A stretch of DNA of 64,000 nucleotides from Amborella trichopoda (GCF_000471905.2 NW_006499799.1:152691-216690); one strand, 5' to 3'; shown: positions 32,586 through 43,742, numbered from the stretch's first letter. The notes: generated by a model from the sequence alone, not told the origin. Program-made: numbers and translations.

Positions 32586-34693
32586 TATCACATCCTAGCT
32601 CCCTTCCTATCATCGAGAGTCTGGGAAAGATCTCATCATGTGGAAAGTCCATGCTCACATATCATTACTCATCGTGTGGAAAATCCATGCTCACACATCA
32701 TTTCTCATTGTGTGGTAAGTCCATGCTCACACATTATTTCTCATTGTGTGGCAAGTCTATGATCACACATCATTTTTAATCATGTATTCATATCATAACA
32801 GTGCATATCTTAATATCATGCATTCATATCATGGCTGAGCAAAACATGCCAAAGAATCACATAGTTGACCACATATGTCTTATCACATAGCTCTCGTCAT
32901 ATAGCTGACCACACATGTCTTATCAAATAGCACTTATCACATCACAAAATCATGCAAACATATAATTGACCACATGGGCCTTCATCACATAACATGTCTA
33001 AAAACTTACTTTCATTTCATAACAGGGCTTACTTTTATTTCATAACATAATATGCCTCATTCTCATGCATTCATTTCGTAATCGAGCATGCTTTCATAGA
33101 CAAATTTCATTACAAAGATAGGTTCATATGAAACAACAACATATCTAAAGGATAACTACATATCATCGAGCTTATTTGCTCAAAGGGCATTTTGAAGTTA
33201 TTTTTCTGGTTTTTCACAGTGAACACAGTTCACTTTTAGAGGCATATCATGAAGTTCAAAAACCATTTAGACCTGAGACCACATTCATAACAATCTATGC
33301 TCATGTAAACACAACTTCATGAAGGGGGTAACCCCAAATTTTGGCTTAAAGCTTATCAAACTATTTGGTGTTCTTTGAATAAAGTTCTTGTCTTCACAGC
33401 AGAAAACCCATCATTACATTCTCAAAGAAATTGGGCATAGCTTTCAAACTATAAGGAATTTAATCTTGATTCCCAATCCACTTTTAAAATAAACTCATTC
33501 ATGTTTCATTTAGAGGTGATTTGAGCTCATTCTAATATATTTTAGTCAGTGAACAATTTCACACAAAACATGTAGCAGTTTTGGAAAATCCCTGTCTTTA
33601 CAACATAAAATCCAATATGACCTTCTTATAGAAAAATGGTAATAAATTTCAAACCACAGGAAATTTTGGCATGCTTCCAAAACCATTTTCAAATTTTACT
33701 CATGAATATTTCATTTAGAAGTGGTTTTAGCTCATTCTGATATGTTTTGTTTGGTGAACAATTTCAAAAATGGCTCATAATCCTAGTATACTTTCGAAAA
33801 TGGCACATAACTTTCAAACCAAAAAAGAAAATAGATTCGAAGAGATACTTCCGCACAAAATTTCATCAACAGAGATATTTTCGATGCTCAAACGATTACA
33901 CAAATGGGAGTCATAGTTCTGGAAAATACATAGCACATTCCATCGAGAATTCAATAACATACATCCACACCCATATTTGCCATCACATCCATATACATGC
34001 TTGGATTTCACACTTTGATGAAATAAATAAATATACATCAAACAAAAGTAAGAAGATATGGATGCTAGATCCACTTACCTACTCCAAATGAAACTCCAAA
34101 GTTCTCCACATACGTTTCACTTCAAATGGCAAGCTCCACAAAGATTGACTTCAAACTCAAGGGGTTAAGGCTAGGATAGAAGAAGGAGCTCCCTAGACTA
34201 CCGTACTCCATTTGCACCCAGCGGTGCTCATCCGCCCATGCCCGCAATGTGCATCCAGCCATCCGCAGTCGCCAGTGTGCAATACCCATTCGCGCACTCG
34301 CCCATTCGCACTTATCAATGCACACACCAACCCACGCTCAACAGTGTGCTCGCTACGCTCAATCGACGCATTAAACCATTCGCGCGCACTCATTCGCCCT
34401 CACTCTCTGGCGTGTTAGTTCACCCACGCCTATCTGCATGTTACATCATCCGAGCCCAACAACACTCCAATCCACCCTCGTATAAAAGCACAATAGCCAT
34501 CGGCATGCCTCAGTGCACAATTCATCCGCGCCTAATGGTGCAATAGTAATCCGCGTTCCATGGCACAATAGTCTCCCCGCTCTTAACCGTGCACTGATCC
34601 ACCATCTCTCTCAAAAGTGTTTGTGCGCCAGCTCCCTTGTGCTGACGGCTCGCCAGCGTACTACAATATGCCAAAAAATTTTGGGTGCTTACA
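32586..34693 (-). mobile_element. 3' LTR of a second Tekay/del-like element, inverted
   Basis: On the minus strand it starts TGTAAGCACCC after a polypurine tract (34,694-34,706) downstream of integrase, as in the + element. It meets the + element's LTR end directly at 32,585/32,586, so the two lie tail to tail. Whether its own 3' end is present or was lost is unclear. It holds a 36-bp array at 32,635-32,778 and, at 33,160-33,780, segments about saturated phrases such as CATTTAGAGGTGATTT repeated at about 33,512 and 33,713 (a diverged duplication of roughly 200 bp). Otherwise no gene. Confidence 0.72.
32635..32778 (-). repeat. 36-bp tandem array, four copies
   Basis: GTGTGGAAAGTCCATGCTCA-type units with TGG at 32,641, 32,677, 32,713 and 32,749, exactly 36 bp apart. 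The period is a multiple of three, so an open + frame of 12-residue repeats arises by chance. Confidence 0.93.
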
Positions 34694-34706
34694 TCATCCA
34701 CCCTTT
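34694..34706 (-). promoter_or_regulatory. Polypurine tract of the inverted Tekay/del element
   Basis: Read on the minus strand, AAAGGGTGGATGA sits directly before the LTR start TGTAAGCACC. It matches the + element's tract at 29,539-29,550 in position and form. Confidence 0.65.
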
Positions 34707-34765
34707 AAAAGGATTTCGTCCCCAAAATCATACATTCGTTAATCAAACAATTGGGGGTACTTATC

Positions 34766-35659
34766 TCAGATCTCATCTTCCCGTTCCCAAGTCGACTTTT
34801 CTCTTGAATGGTACAGCCACAAAACACGGACCAGAGGAATCTCTTTATTACGCAATACCTGCACTCTTCTGTTCAGTTTATGAATTGGCCGCTCTATGAA
34901 GGTCAGGTCTTCTTTGATCGGTATAGTTTCGTATCTTAGAACATGAGATGGGTCGAGCTGATACTTCCTCAACAGAGATACATGAAAGACATTGTGGATA
35001 TTCGCCAACTTGGGTGGTAGGGCAAATCGATATGCCACTCTTCCGACTTTTTCCACAATCTCAAAAGGTCCAATATAGCGTGAATTCAACTTTCCTTTTT
35101 TTCCAAACCTATGATGCCCTTAGTTGGTGACACCTTTAGGAAAACTCGGTCCCCTACCTCAAACTCAAGGTCTCTCCTTCAGTTATCAACGTAACTCTTC
35201 TGTCGACTCTGAGCTATCCTAAGCCTCTCTCGATTCAAAGAAATCTTTCCGGGGTCACTTGGACAATTTCTGGCCTTGAAACCCTTCTTTCACCGATATC
35301 GTCCCAACAAATAGATGACTTGCACTTCCGTCCGTACAGGGCCTCAAATGGTGCCATCGAAATACTGGCTTGAAATTTGTTGTTATACGCAAATTCAATC
35401 AGAGGTAAATGATCATCCCAGCTTCCCTTAAAATCAGTGACACAAGCCCTTAACAGATCTTTCAAAGTCTGAATGGTTCTCTCTGATTGTCCATCAATCT
35501 GGGGCTAAAAGACAGTGTTAAAAGTAAGTTTCATCCACAAGGCTGACTGCAGACTAGCCCAAAATCTGGAGGTAAATCTAGTATCCTTGTCGGACACGAT
35601 GCTGACTAGTACCCCGTGTAACCTCACTATCTCCTTGATGTACAATTGGGCCAGTCTAT
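34766..35659 (-). pseudogene. Integrase fragment of the inverted Tekay/del element
   Basis: On the minus strand it opens in the integrase core near IVRLHGVLVSIVSDKD (Asp 2 region), then SERTIQTLKDLLRACVTDFK (Glu), HLPLIEFAYNNKFQASISM, EALYGRKCKSSICWDDIGE, a broken stretch, and [37 protein letters not shown] and [19 protein letters not shown] to 34,766. Frames shift at about 35,465 and 35,230-35,090. The N-terminal half of pol is absent: at 35,660 the sequence changes to Tat-type RNase H. Confidence 0.82.
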
Positions 35660-36405
35660 CTAAAGTGTACAACTAAGCCAGTCTATCAGATCATATGTTA
35701 TATTAAACTCCATTAATAATAGCGACCATTTAGCCAAGCCCCATGACAGATAAGGGCGCATCATGAGGAACTTGATGGGGTCAGCTCTTGAGATAAGCAA
35801 CACTTCATGACTGAGCAGATAATGGCAAAGCTTTTGGACCATGAAGATCAGTGCCAGGCACATCTTCTCGATTGGCAGGTAATTCTTTTCAGCCCCTTGC
35901 ATACTGCGGCTGAGGTAGAACATAGCAGTTTCTTTTCCCTCCTCATTATTCTGCGTTAGGAGACATTGAGCGACTCGTCGAGGGCGGTTACATACAAAAA
36001 GAGGGGCCTTCCAAACATTGACGTGGAGAGTACGGGGGGGGCATAGCAAATGCTCTTTGATATCATCTAATGCTGCTTCATATGCCTCACCCCATATGAA
36101 AGGAGAGTCCTTCAATAGGTGTGTAAAAGGCTAACAACGACTTAAGATATTGGAAATGAACCTTCGAATATAAGAAAGTTGTCCTCGAAGAGATCGGACT
36201 TCTCAGAGTGTTGTTGGCGGTGGCATTCCTCGAATTGGCTTGATCTTGACATGCTCGATCTCCAATCCTCAATACCTAATAATGAACCCTATGAATTTCC
36301 CTTAATGTACACTAAAGGCACATTTCAAGGGGTTAATCTTGAGCTGATGAAGGCGGAGCCACTTAAACACCTGCTCAAGGTCGTGCATGTGAACATCCTT
36401 CTTTC
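35660..36405 (-). pseudogene. Tat-type RT C-terminus and RNase H, inverted
   Basis: The minus strand reads HVHDLEQVFKWLRLHQLKIN, FIGFIIRY, RGMPPPTTL, VRSLRGQLSYIRRFISN (RT thumb of the Tat clade), then an open frame from 36,115: SPFIWGEAYEAALDDIKEHL, EEGKETAMFYLSRSMQGAE, YLPIEKMCLALIFMVQKLCH and RADPIKFLMMRPYLSWGLAK, the Tat RNase H. Stops occur near 36,280, 36,240 and 36,135. The RT catalytic half is gone; the 5' side joins gag directly at about 36,405. Confidence 0.8.
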
Positions 36406-36972
36406 AACTTCATAGAAGCGCTTGTAGAAAAAGTGCTCCATTTCTTTTCGGGTCTGCACTAAGTTCGGGCAGAGTTGGGCGTGAATGCTGACCCATCAAG
36501 AGTTTCAATAAACTGACGGAGAAGAAGCCTCCCATCAGCTGTTGTCTCTTGACATGCCGAATAGAAATGGGCGATATGCTGGTGAGGCGAACTTGTACTG
36601 TTGAAGAGCGGGAGTCTCCCCTTTTGGTAATTAGGAGGAAACGGAAGCTGATCAATGTAAGATGGATAGGCCTTCCGATACAAGGTTGTATCTTGATCAC
36701 TCAAGATCTGTCTGCCCCTCAAACTGTGGCTGACCATGGAATCGATGTCGGCTTGTGAGACCTGTTGAGAGGAGGAATGGTCATGCGAAAGGAGGTGGTT
36801 GCCTCAGGACTAGATCAGCTGGATGAGGTGAATTGGCCTCTTGGTGAGATGAGTTTCTAGGGAGCTGGGCACTTCCCATCAACTCGATCTTCTCCATCAT
36901 CTTATGCATCATGTCCTCGAACTGATTCATAAGGTCTTCTTGATTGTTGTTGGGTTCCTCAATGACTATCAC
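36406..36972 (-). pseudogene. Tat-type gag, inverted copy, truncated
   Basis: On the minus strand EETVSVIVIEEPNNNQEDL leads into a helical MNQFEDMMHKMMEKIEL segment. After a stop come LYRKAYPSYIDQLPFPPNYQ, HIAHFYSACQETTADGRLLL and RQFIETLDGSAF, then a frame change and MEHFFYKRFYEVE-like residues. It aligns with 8,719-9,300 and 46,911-47,480. Gag is cut before the zinc knuckle and joined to RT sequence, an internal deletion. Confidence 0.75.
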
Positions 36973-37548
36973 GCTAACTGTTTCTTCAGGGAGGTTGGTC
37001 TCTTTTATGGACAGGGTCTCGCAAACCTGTAGGACTAGGTGTGACAGATCTATCAGTACGGGTTCGACATGCCTCGACTGAGCTCGAGCCTTGTATGCTT
37101 ATCGGGTTAGGACTAGTTCGTCACGGTCTTCGGACCACAGCGGCTACAAGGTTGGGTCTCCTCTAATGGCATTGACCACCATATAGCATTCTAGTTGTTC
37201 CACCTTAGGCTTGACTGTGGCCTATAGTGGATAAAAGGGGTTCTCGACAAGAGGATCAGCAGGCTTGCTTGCCCCAAGTGCCTTGGGTTCTTCTCTCGGC
37301 ACTATTTACTTGCCTCGGCCATGTTTGGCTCTCAGACTCTGGTATACTTCCCTCTAGAACCGAGACTATGACCGTGATTGTGAATGGTCCACCTTCTTCA
37401 AACATGATTGGGTCGTCTCCATGAGGTGCGGTAAGGGATACAGGCTAGAAACAGAAGTCAGCTCAGACTTTTTTTTTGCTTTGGGAGAGATGGGGGATGG
37501 AAGACCTCATCACCCAAGGAAGCCTTGCCTCGAGCTCTTTTGTGAGCT
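36973..37548 (-). other. Degenerate upstream-ORF to gag stretch, inverted copy
   Basis: Corresponds to 7,831-8,718 in element A. Frames are broken, with only short alignable pieces next to gag. Nothing else is seen. Confidence 0.35.
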
Positions 37549-37857
37549 CTAAAGGTAGGGCCGATCTGAAGTGGGTTTGCCGGTAGCAGGGTGCATGCAG
37601 TATGTGGTGGCCAGTGCGCCACCCATGCAAGGTGCATTGGTAGGGGGCCTACCAATGCTAGGAGATAAGGGGTGAGGGACTTTTAGGTCCCCCCTCACAC
37701 CAATCCAGTTCAAGACCTGGGAGCATGACACGGGGTCAATACTCAGAAGGAAGCTCAGGAACGAGGTTCGTGGAACCTGCTCCCGAGGCGGACCCATGAG
37801 TGTGGGGATCAAAAAATCCCCGATTAGGATGAAGGGGTTGAACAACCCCGAAGACAT
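37549..37857 (-). pseudogene. Conserved ORF upstream of gag, inverted copy
   Basis: The minus strand opens MSSGLFNPFILIGDFLIPTL, then PPREQVPRTSFLSFLLS, SQVLNWIGVRGDLKVPHPLS and YCMHPATGKP. It starts about 70 bp after the primer site and aligns without gaps to the copies at 7.2 kb and 45.4 kb. About 100 codons remain; a stop follows PTSDRPYL. This copy has the clearest Met start together with the 45.4 kb one. Confidence 0.55.
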
Positions 37858-37927
37858 GTGTGTGTTGGTTAGCTAGAAATAAAAGAAAGGAAAGTCAAAC
37901 AAGGACGATCCGACTATGGGGTAGCGT

Positions 37928-37946
37928 GTCCCCAGTGGAGTTGTCA
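37928..37946 (-). promoter_or_regulatory. Primer-binding site of the inverted Tat element
   Basis: On the minus strand TGACAACTCCACTGGGGAC follows the LTR end CCAGCT. It is the copy closest to the TGGCGACTCTGCTGGGGAC type. Confidence 0.72.
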
Positions 37947-37949
37947 AGC

Positions 37950-39030
37950 TGGTTAGGTGCCTCGATCTCGCCCTCCGGGTCGGGATGACCTGGTGGCATA
38001 GCTCTAGGTTCGAGATGGTATCAAGACCTGAGATCGCTCTCGCAGGAACTGTGTAAAGGAGATGCGAATAATAATACCAACCAATGAAAGAGGAATTTGA
38101 GTCGTGAGGTGGGACTCACCTCAGGTGGGTCCATGACACACTCGGGTTGCTCGTGTGGCCACCCTCTTAGATAATGTAGAATGCCCTTCTAACATGTGCC
38201 CTGTTCGGAATCGCCTCCCTGGACCTATTTCTTCTTTCCTACAATCACACACACACATTATAATATAGACAAGTGGGTCAAAAGACCCCACCTTATGATA
38301 GGGTGAGCATACACGTGCATGTGTACTCAAAGAAACATGGAAGAAATATCATAATGGAGTCCATGTCAATTTGACAGCCTTACAGTGCCTCCTTAATGAA
38401 GGACTCTTAGTGCTTATTTTACAATAAAGAGAAGAGAAAAGGGGTTAGATAGAGAAAAGACATTAGATAGAAGATAATTTCAGAGAGAAGAAAAAGGAAG
38501 AAAAGGAGATGAAAAGAGATGAAGGTTGGTTAGGCTTTCACACAACTCTTCAGAGGAAGAAGAAAAGGTAGAGAAAGAAAAGAGAGATGAAGGTAGGTTT
38601 GACTTTTACCCAACTCTTTAGAGAAAGAAGAAAAAGAGAGACGAAGGATGGTCTGTTTTTCACCCAAATCCTTCAAATAAAAGTATTTTAGAAGAAAGAG
38701 AAAGGAGAGACGAAGGCTGGTTTGACTTTCACCTAACACTTCAGAGAAATAGAAAAGAGAGACAAATGTTGGTTTGTTTTTCACCAAACACTTTAGAGAA
38801 AGAGAAAGAGAGACGAAGACTTGTTTGTTTTTTACCCAGACCCTGCGAAGAAAAGTATTTTAGAAGAAAGAGAAAGGAAAGATGAAGTCTGGTTTGGTTT
38901 TCACCCAACTCTTCAGAGATAAAATGTTTTTTTTTTTTAAAACAAAGAACAAAGGAGCAAAGGCTGGTTTGGCTTTCACCTAGCTCTTCTGAGATAAAGA
39001 AAGAAAAGTACATGTTTTAGAGAGAGGAAG
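37950..39030 (-). mobile_element. Partial Tat-type LTR (3' part), inverted
   Basis: The minus strand matches the 3' third of the LTRs at 4.3 kb and 42.9 kb: GGTGGGGTCTTTTGACCC, ACTTGTCTATATTATAATG, GGCGATTCCGAACAG and ATCTAAGAGGGTGGCC. It holds an array at 38,515-39,005 and stops at about 39,030, inside the transcribed part. There it meets a + oriented LTR fragment that starts within U3. U3 of this LTR is therefore missing. Confidence 0.72.
38515..39005 (-). repeat. Minisatellite in the inverted LTR, eight 52-75 bp units
   Basis: GACGAAGGCTGGTTTGACTT-type units begin near 38,521, 38,586, 38,641, 38,709, 38,761, 38,813, 38,881 and 38,956. Two longer units share an inserted AAAAGTATTTTAGAAGAAAG (38,680 and 38,853), suggesting a two-unit duplication. 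Minus-strand ORFs of LGESQTSLRLSF repeats come from it. Confidence 0.88.
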
Positions 39031-39726
39031 AAGAAAAGGGATTGCAGAAAATTCAACAATGACACTTCTCATTCGATGAACCAAATCACGACACTCGCAC
39101 AACCGATCGATGCCAAACCAATTCCATTGTGTGTAAGGTCCAAGGCTATCATTAGATCAAACCGCGTACATGATGGACGGTCAGATTTCATGCACAAAGC
39201 CGACGAAGTAACTGAAATTTTGGCTGTTGAATTCCAGATTCTGACCAAAACTCAAAAGTTGTAAAATATTCATTCGCGCTCCAAATCGCGTTTCGTTTGT
39301 TGTCACGTGATTGTGACAGCATGCTTAGTGCATTACGATAAAGAAATCACAGAAAAACATTAAGGAACGAGCACACTATTGATCCGAAGTTTCTAATATT
39401 CAAGTAAATTTCAAGTCTCGTGATCGTGGCTCAAAAATGCGATCCATGGCTCGAAGTTGGTATCAAAATGATTGTCATGCTGAGCCCTACAAGAAAACGA
39501 TCATCTTTCGATCAAACGGACATTAGAGCAACGTCAGATCAGTTATGGAAGAACACGCAAGTCCTAGGGTAGCAGCAGAGATTGTTTCATAATTTTATTA
39601 ATTGTTAGGTAGGAGCAAAACAGTCATTTTGCACCCTATTTTCATAATTTTCTTTAATTTAGAATAATTCTAATTATCCAAATATGAGCTATTTTTTGAG
39701 TGTACACCCGTGTTTTAGCCCAATTC

Positions 39727-39788
39727 TATATAAACATACAAAGCTAAATTGTAAAGACCTTCGGTTCATTTTTCATTGATTCAATAAA
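39727..39788 (+). promoter_or_regulatory. LTR TATA box and polyadenylation signal
   Basis: TATATAAA at 39,727-39,734 and AATAAA at 39,783-39,788, the best preserved pair among the Tat LTRs here. The GA/CT-rich block begins about 40 bp later. Confidence 0.6.
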
Positions 39789-39822
39789 TTTACATTCTTG
39801 CTTAAGTTCTTGGGTACGTCTT

Positions 39823-39861
<39 letters not shown>

Positions 39862-40127
39862 AGAAGAAAATGGCCGGTACCCTTGGGTAAAGTAATTTTC
39901 TCTCTCTTCTTTTCTCTTTTCTCTCTCTTCTCATCTCTATCTCTCTTTCTCTCTTTCTCTCTTTTCTTTTCTCTTTCTTCTCATCTCTTTCTCTCTCTTA
40001 TTTTCTCTCTTCTCGTCTCTATCTCTCTTTCTCTCTGTTCTTTTCTCTCTTCTCCTCTTTATCTCCCTTTCTCTCTCTTCTTCTCTCTCTCTCCTCATCG
40101 TTATCTCTCTTCTCTCTCCTCTTCTTG

Positions 40128-40280
40128 TATTCTCAATGTCGGGTGGTGTTTTCTCTCTCCTCTTCTTTCATTCTCAGTATCAGGCGGACTTTTCTCTCTC
40201 CTTTCCTCTCATTTCCAACGTCGGCTGGGTTTTCGCTCTCCTCTCCTCTCATTCTCGATGCCGGCTAGGTTTTCACTTAT
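40128..40280 (+). repeat. Minisatellite, four 43-48 bp units, same family as 1-345
   Basis: TCTCAATGTCGGGTGGTGTT, TCTCAGTATCAGGCGGAC, TTCCAACGTCGGCTGGGTT and TCTCGATGCCGGCTAGGTT, each followed by a TCTCTCTCCTCTTC tract. It is the complement of the 1-345 unit. Confidence 0.85.
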
Positions 40281-42420
40281 TTTCCCCTCTTCTCTCTCTT
40301 TTTATCCTTGTGGTCCAGCATGACTACAACTCTTCTCTTCCCCCTTTCCTATGGTCTCTCACAACCACAACTTTTTCTTTTCCTTCCTAATAGTCTAACA
40401 AGACTACAATGCCCCTCTTTTCTCATTCTTTTCTCATTCTTTTGTCCCCTACAGTTCACCTACTTCCCCTGCACCCTCGGGTCTATGTCCTCTATCTTTT
40501 CTTGATAGTCCCTTATGACTAACTTCTTTTCTATTCTTTTTCTATGCACCTTCCCTCTATCCCCTCTTGGTGCACCTTTGCGTCCCTCCTATTTCTCTTA
40601 TGTTTTGTGGTCCCACACAACCACCGTTCCCCAAATCTTCATAACTTAGCATTGAGCAATTTCCCACATAGCGTCGGTTGGTTAACTTTCACATAGCGCC
40701 GGTTGGGAAATTTTCACGTAGCACCGGCTGGGCAATTTTCACGTACCGCTGACCCATTCTCTACAAACCCCAGCGCCGGTCCATTCTTCCAAAACCTAGA
40801 GCAGTCCATTCCTCTAAAACCTATCGCTGGCTGTGCGCTCCCTTTCCACCTTCCCATGCATGATCCAATGTTCTCCTCCCTTCCCATGCATGATCCGATG
40901 TCCAACTCCCTTCTCTTTCTTCCACGTCCCTAACGTTATTTTCTCTTCCTCATACTCCCTGCTCTGCCATCTACAACCAGGCCATCCACCAGTGTCCCAG
41001 CCTGTTGCAGCACCACCACCTCTGTCTCCACTCACCAGGCAGCAGCTGGCTTGCTACCTCCTTCCTCTCTCCCCAACCTGGTTGTTGCTCACACCTGATC
41101 TTTTCGTCATCTCCCTGGCCAACCATCATCTCTTCCCATTCGGCTGCAACCTCTCGTACCCCCATTTCTCTCGAGCACCTGGTGCGCCACTACCGTATGC
41201 AGTCTCTCCCCTGTCTTCACCTCTCACTGCTGTGCACCTACCTCGTAGCCTCACCCACTGCTGCGCAACTCCCCTGCTGCAGTCCCTCTCCAACTCTCAG
41301 CCACCAAGCCTTCTCTTCCACAGCTGAATCACTTCCTTTCCCATCACCAGTCATAACCAACAATCGCAACCCCTGTCTTCCACCTCTTCGCAGCCTTTGT
41401 TCTCTCATCTCTCAACCTCTCTGATGCCACTTTGCGGCTCCCTCACCTGTGATCCTCTTCTATGCATCTCTGTCCACCTACAAACCAGCCGCATTACCTT
41501 CTCATTCTCACCTCTCAATCTCCCTTCTCAATTCTCCTTTTGCTCTCTTCAACAGTCCATCACCTAGTTGCCACCGCCTGCAACCAGGCCTCCCAGTGTT
41601 CCCATCTCTCTCGTCCTCTGTCCCCGCGTGCCAGACAGCAGCTGGTTGCCGCCCTTTTCACACCACTTCTTCTATGCAAACAGCTGCTCCACCACTAGCA
41701 ACTCTCCTGCCTTCTCAGCCACCTGTAGCCAGTTGCTGCTCCCTCTCTCTACCCCATTCCACCCTGCCACCACCGTCAAACCAAGCTCTCCCATCTTCTT
41801 CTCCACTTCCACTCGCCTGCAACCAGGCTGCGAACTATCTCCGTCCCTGTCCTTCGCCCTTCTTCTCACGTCTATCTTCATCTCCACCACTCTCGAGCTC
41901 CTTCTTCACTCCCACAACCAGTCGCCTCCGCCTCTCCCACATCGTCAATCACAACCTCATTGCTGCGAACTATCTTCACTCCAGTCCCACTTTTGTCCCA
42001 GCTCTCCAACTTTCCCGCAGATCTCTCCGCCTTTCCCCAGTCTGTTGCGATCATCACCCTGTTCTCCCTCTCACAAAGAAAAAACCCAATAGTGAGCTTC
42101 TCATGTTTCTTTCTCTCTAAACGTCCGAGTGAAATCTGCCCTTTCTTTTCGCCCGTTCTTTCGTCTTGAAGTATTCGTTATCTTCGTTTTCATCCAACCA
42201 TTTCATTCAAGTAACCCAATGAAACTCTCTCTCTCTAAATTTTAAAAAAACCATACCACAGAAGCTTTCTCTCTCTCTATGTAAGACGTTAACAACCGAA
42301 CATCCAACTTCAAGTCTCTTTCTCACTCTTAAGTAACTTTTTTGATATATACCATACCCTCTTTCTTCCTCTCACACCATTTTAAAACAAAACCCAATGA
42401 CGTAACAGTCAAACCTCTCT
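40281..42420 (+). other. Pyrimidine-rich stretch of unclear origin
   Basis: Two kilobases with marked strand asymmetry: the + strand is mostly C and T, with CTCCCTTC, CACCACC and CAGCAGCTGGCTTGC/CAACCAGGC words recurring between 40,975 and 41,850. Long ORFs in all three + frames (for example 41,449-42,120) encode only Ser/Pro/Leu/His-rich strings and follow from the low stop density. It may be an expanded transcribed part of the LTR at 39 kb. TTCCCATGCATGATCC occurs twice, 30 bp apart, at 40,850-40,895. Confidence 0.5.
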
Positions 42421-42427
42421 CTCTCAA

Positions 42428-42905
42428 TCAATTTTTTTTTATTACTTTATTAATTTACTTTATTTTACTCCTTTTACCCACTTACCCTATTTTTATTTTC
42501 TTTATTTTATTTATGTCGTTTATTTTATTTTATTCCACTTTATTTTATTTATCCCTTTTTATATTATTTTTATCATCCCATTTTATTTTATTCATTTCAT
42601 TTATTTTATTTTACCTTACTTTATTTTAATCCATTCATTTACCTTATTCTCTTTACTCTATCTATTTTATTTTAATTTTTTATCTTCTTTATTCTATTTA
42701 CCTTATTTATTTTATTTTATTTTTCTCACCTCATTCATTTTATTTCATTTTCGTTTATTTCATTGTATTTTATCTTTAATCCATTTATTTTATCCTATCA
42801 TCCCTTACTCTATTTTTATTCATTTATATCATCTTATTTTATTTTCTTCCATCCCTTTTATTTTATTTACTTCATTTATTTTATTTCACTTCACTTCATG
42901 CCATT
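42428..42905 (+). repeat. TTTTA-type low-complexity block
   Basis: Imperfect TTTATTTTATTT/TCATTTATTTTA repeats with very few G residues, ending where LTR homology begins at about 42,906. It resembles in composition, but not in its TACCTCA words, the satellite at the end of the window. Confidence 0.75.
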
Positions 42906-43742
42906 TTAATCATATCTCACCTGTCCCAAGTCAAATCACACTCAAATTTGGTGAACATGTTCGCCTCGTCCAGACGAGCGTTTTGATATATGGCACGCCT
43001 CGTGACGACACCCAAGCACGAACAAAAGCTAAAGAAAAGTTGCTGATCCGTGAAGAAAGTGCAGAAAATTCAGCAGCGTCATGCATCACTCGAGTAGCCA
43101 AATCACGCCACTCACGAGCCTGATATACGTGGAACCAATTCCATCTCATCCGTAAGGTCTCGAACTATCTTTGAACCGAACCCCGTACATGATGAACGAT
43201 CATATTCTGCACACAAACCCGATGAAGTGACTGTAAATTCTGACGTCGAAATTTCAGATTCCGGCCAAATTCCAAACTTGCAAAATCTTCATCCGAGGAT
43301 GGAATCAAGCAGCGTTTGTTGCCTCGCGATCATGAAGGCATGCTCAGTGTGATCCAGTGAAGAAATCATAGAAAAACATCAAGGAACGAGCTCACTATCG
43401 ATCCGTAGTTTCAAGATTCATTCAAATTTCAAGTCACATTATCGTGCCTTAAAAACATGATCCATGCTCAAAGTTGGTGTCAAATCGATCGTCATGCCGA
43501 GCCCTACAAGAAAACAATCATCTTTCGATCAACTGGGCATCAGAACAACCTCGGATCATCCATGAAAAATCATGCACGTTCTAGGGCAATAGAGGGACTG
43601 TTTTGAAAATCTACAAATTTTTTGGAAGAGGCAAATCTGTGATTTTGAACCCTATTTTCTAATTTCCTTTAGTTCAATTAAATCATAATTTCTAGCAATT
43701 AAGTTTAATTTTGATCAATCCACCCATGATTGGGGTAAATTC

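Larger units (their letters stand above)
39031..40300 (+). mobile_element. Partial Tat-type LTR (U3 to array), + strand
   Basis: From GATTGCAGAAAATTC it follows 43,060-43,560 closely (CCAAATCACGACACTCGC, AGAAAAACATTAAGGAACGAG, GAGCCCTACAAGAAAACGAT). Then come TATA, AATAAA, a (GA) run at 39,826-39,856, a CT-rich block and a four-unit array. The first few hundred bases of U3 are missing, and the U5 end is not recognisable downstream. Confidence 0.75.

Noticed and set aside
32635-32778. CRISPR-like array
   Set aside because: Units are contiguous 36-bp tandem copies without spacers, in a plant LTR.
32510-32779. ORF with four 12-residue repeats
   Set aside because: It comes from the 36-bp tandem array in an inverted LTR; the opposite frames are as open and no homology is seen.
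38515-39005. Minus-strand LGESQTSLRLSF repeat protein
   Set aside because: It is a translation of a minisatellite in an LTR, with variable unit length that does not keep the frame.
41005-42120. Long overlapping + strand ORFs, up to 223 codons
   Set aside because: Three frames are open at once, the products are Ser/Pro/Leu/His strings without domains, and the DNA is pyrimidine-rich, so stop codons are rare by composition.
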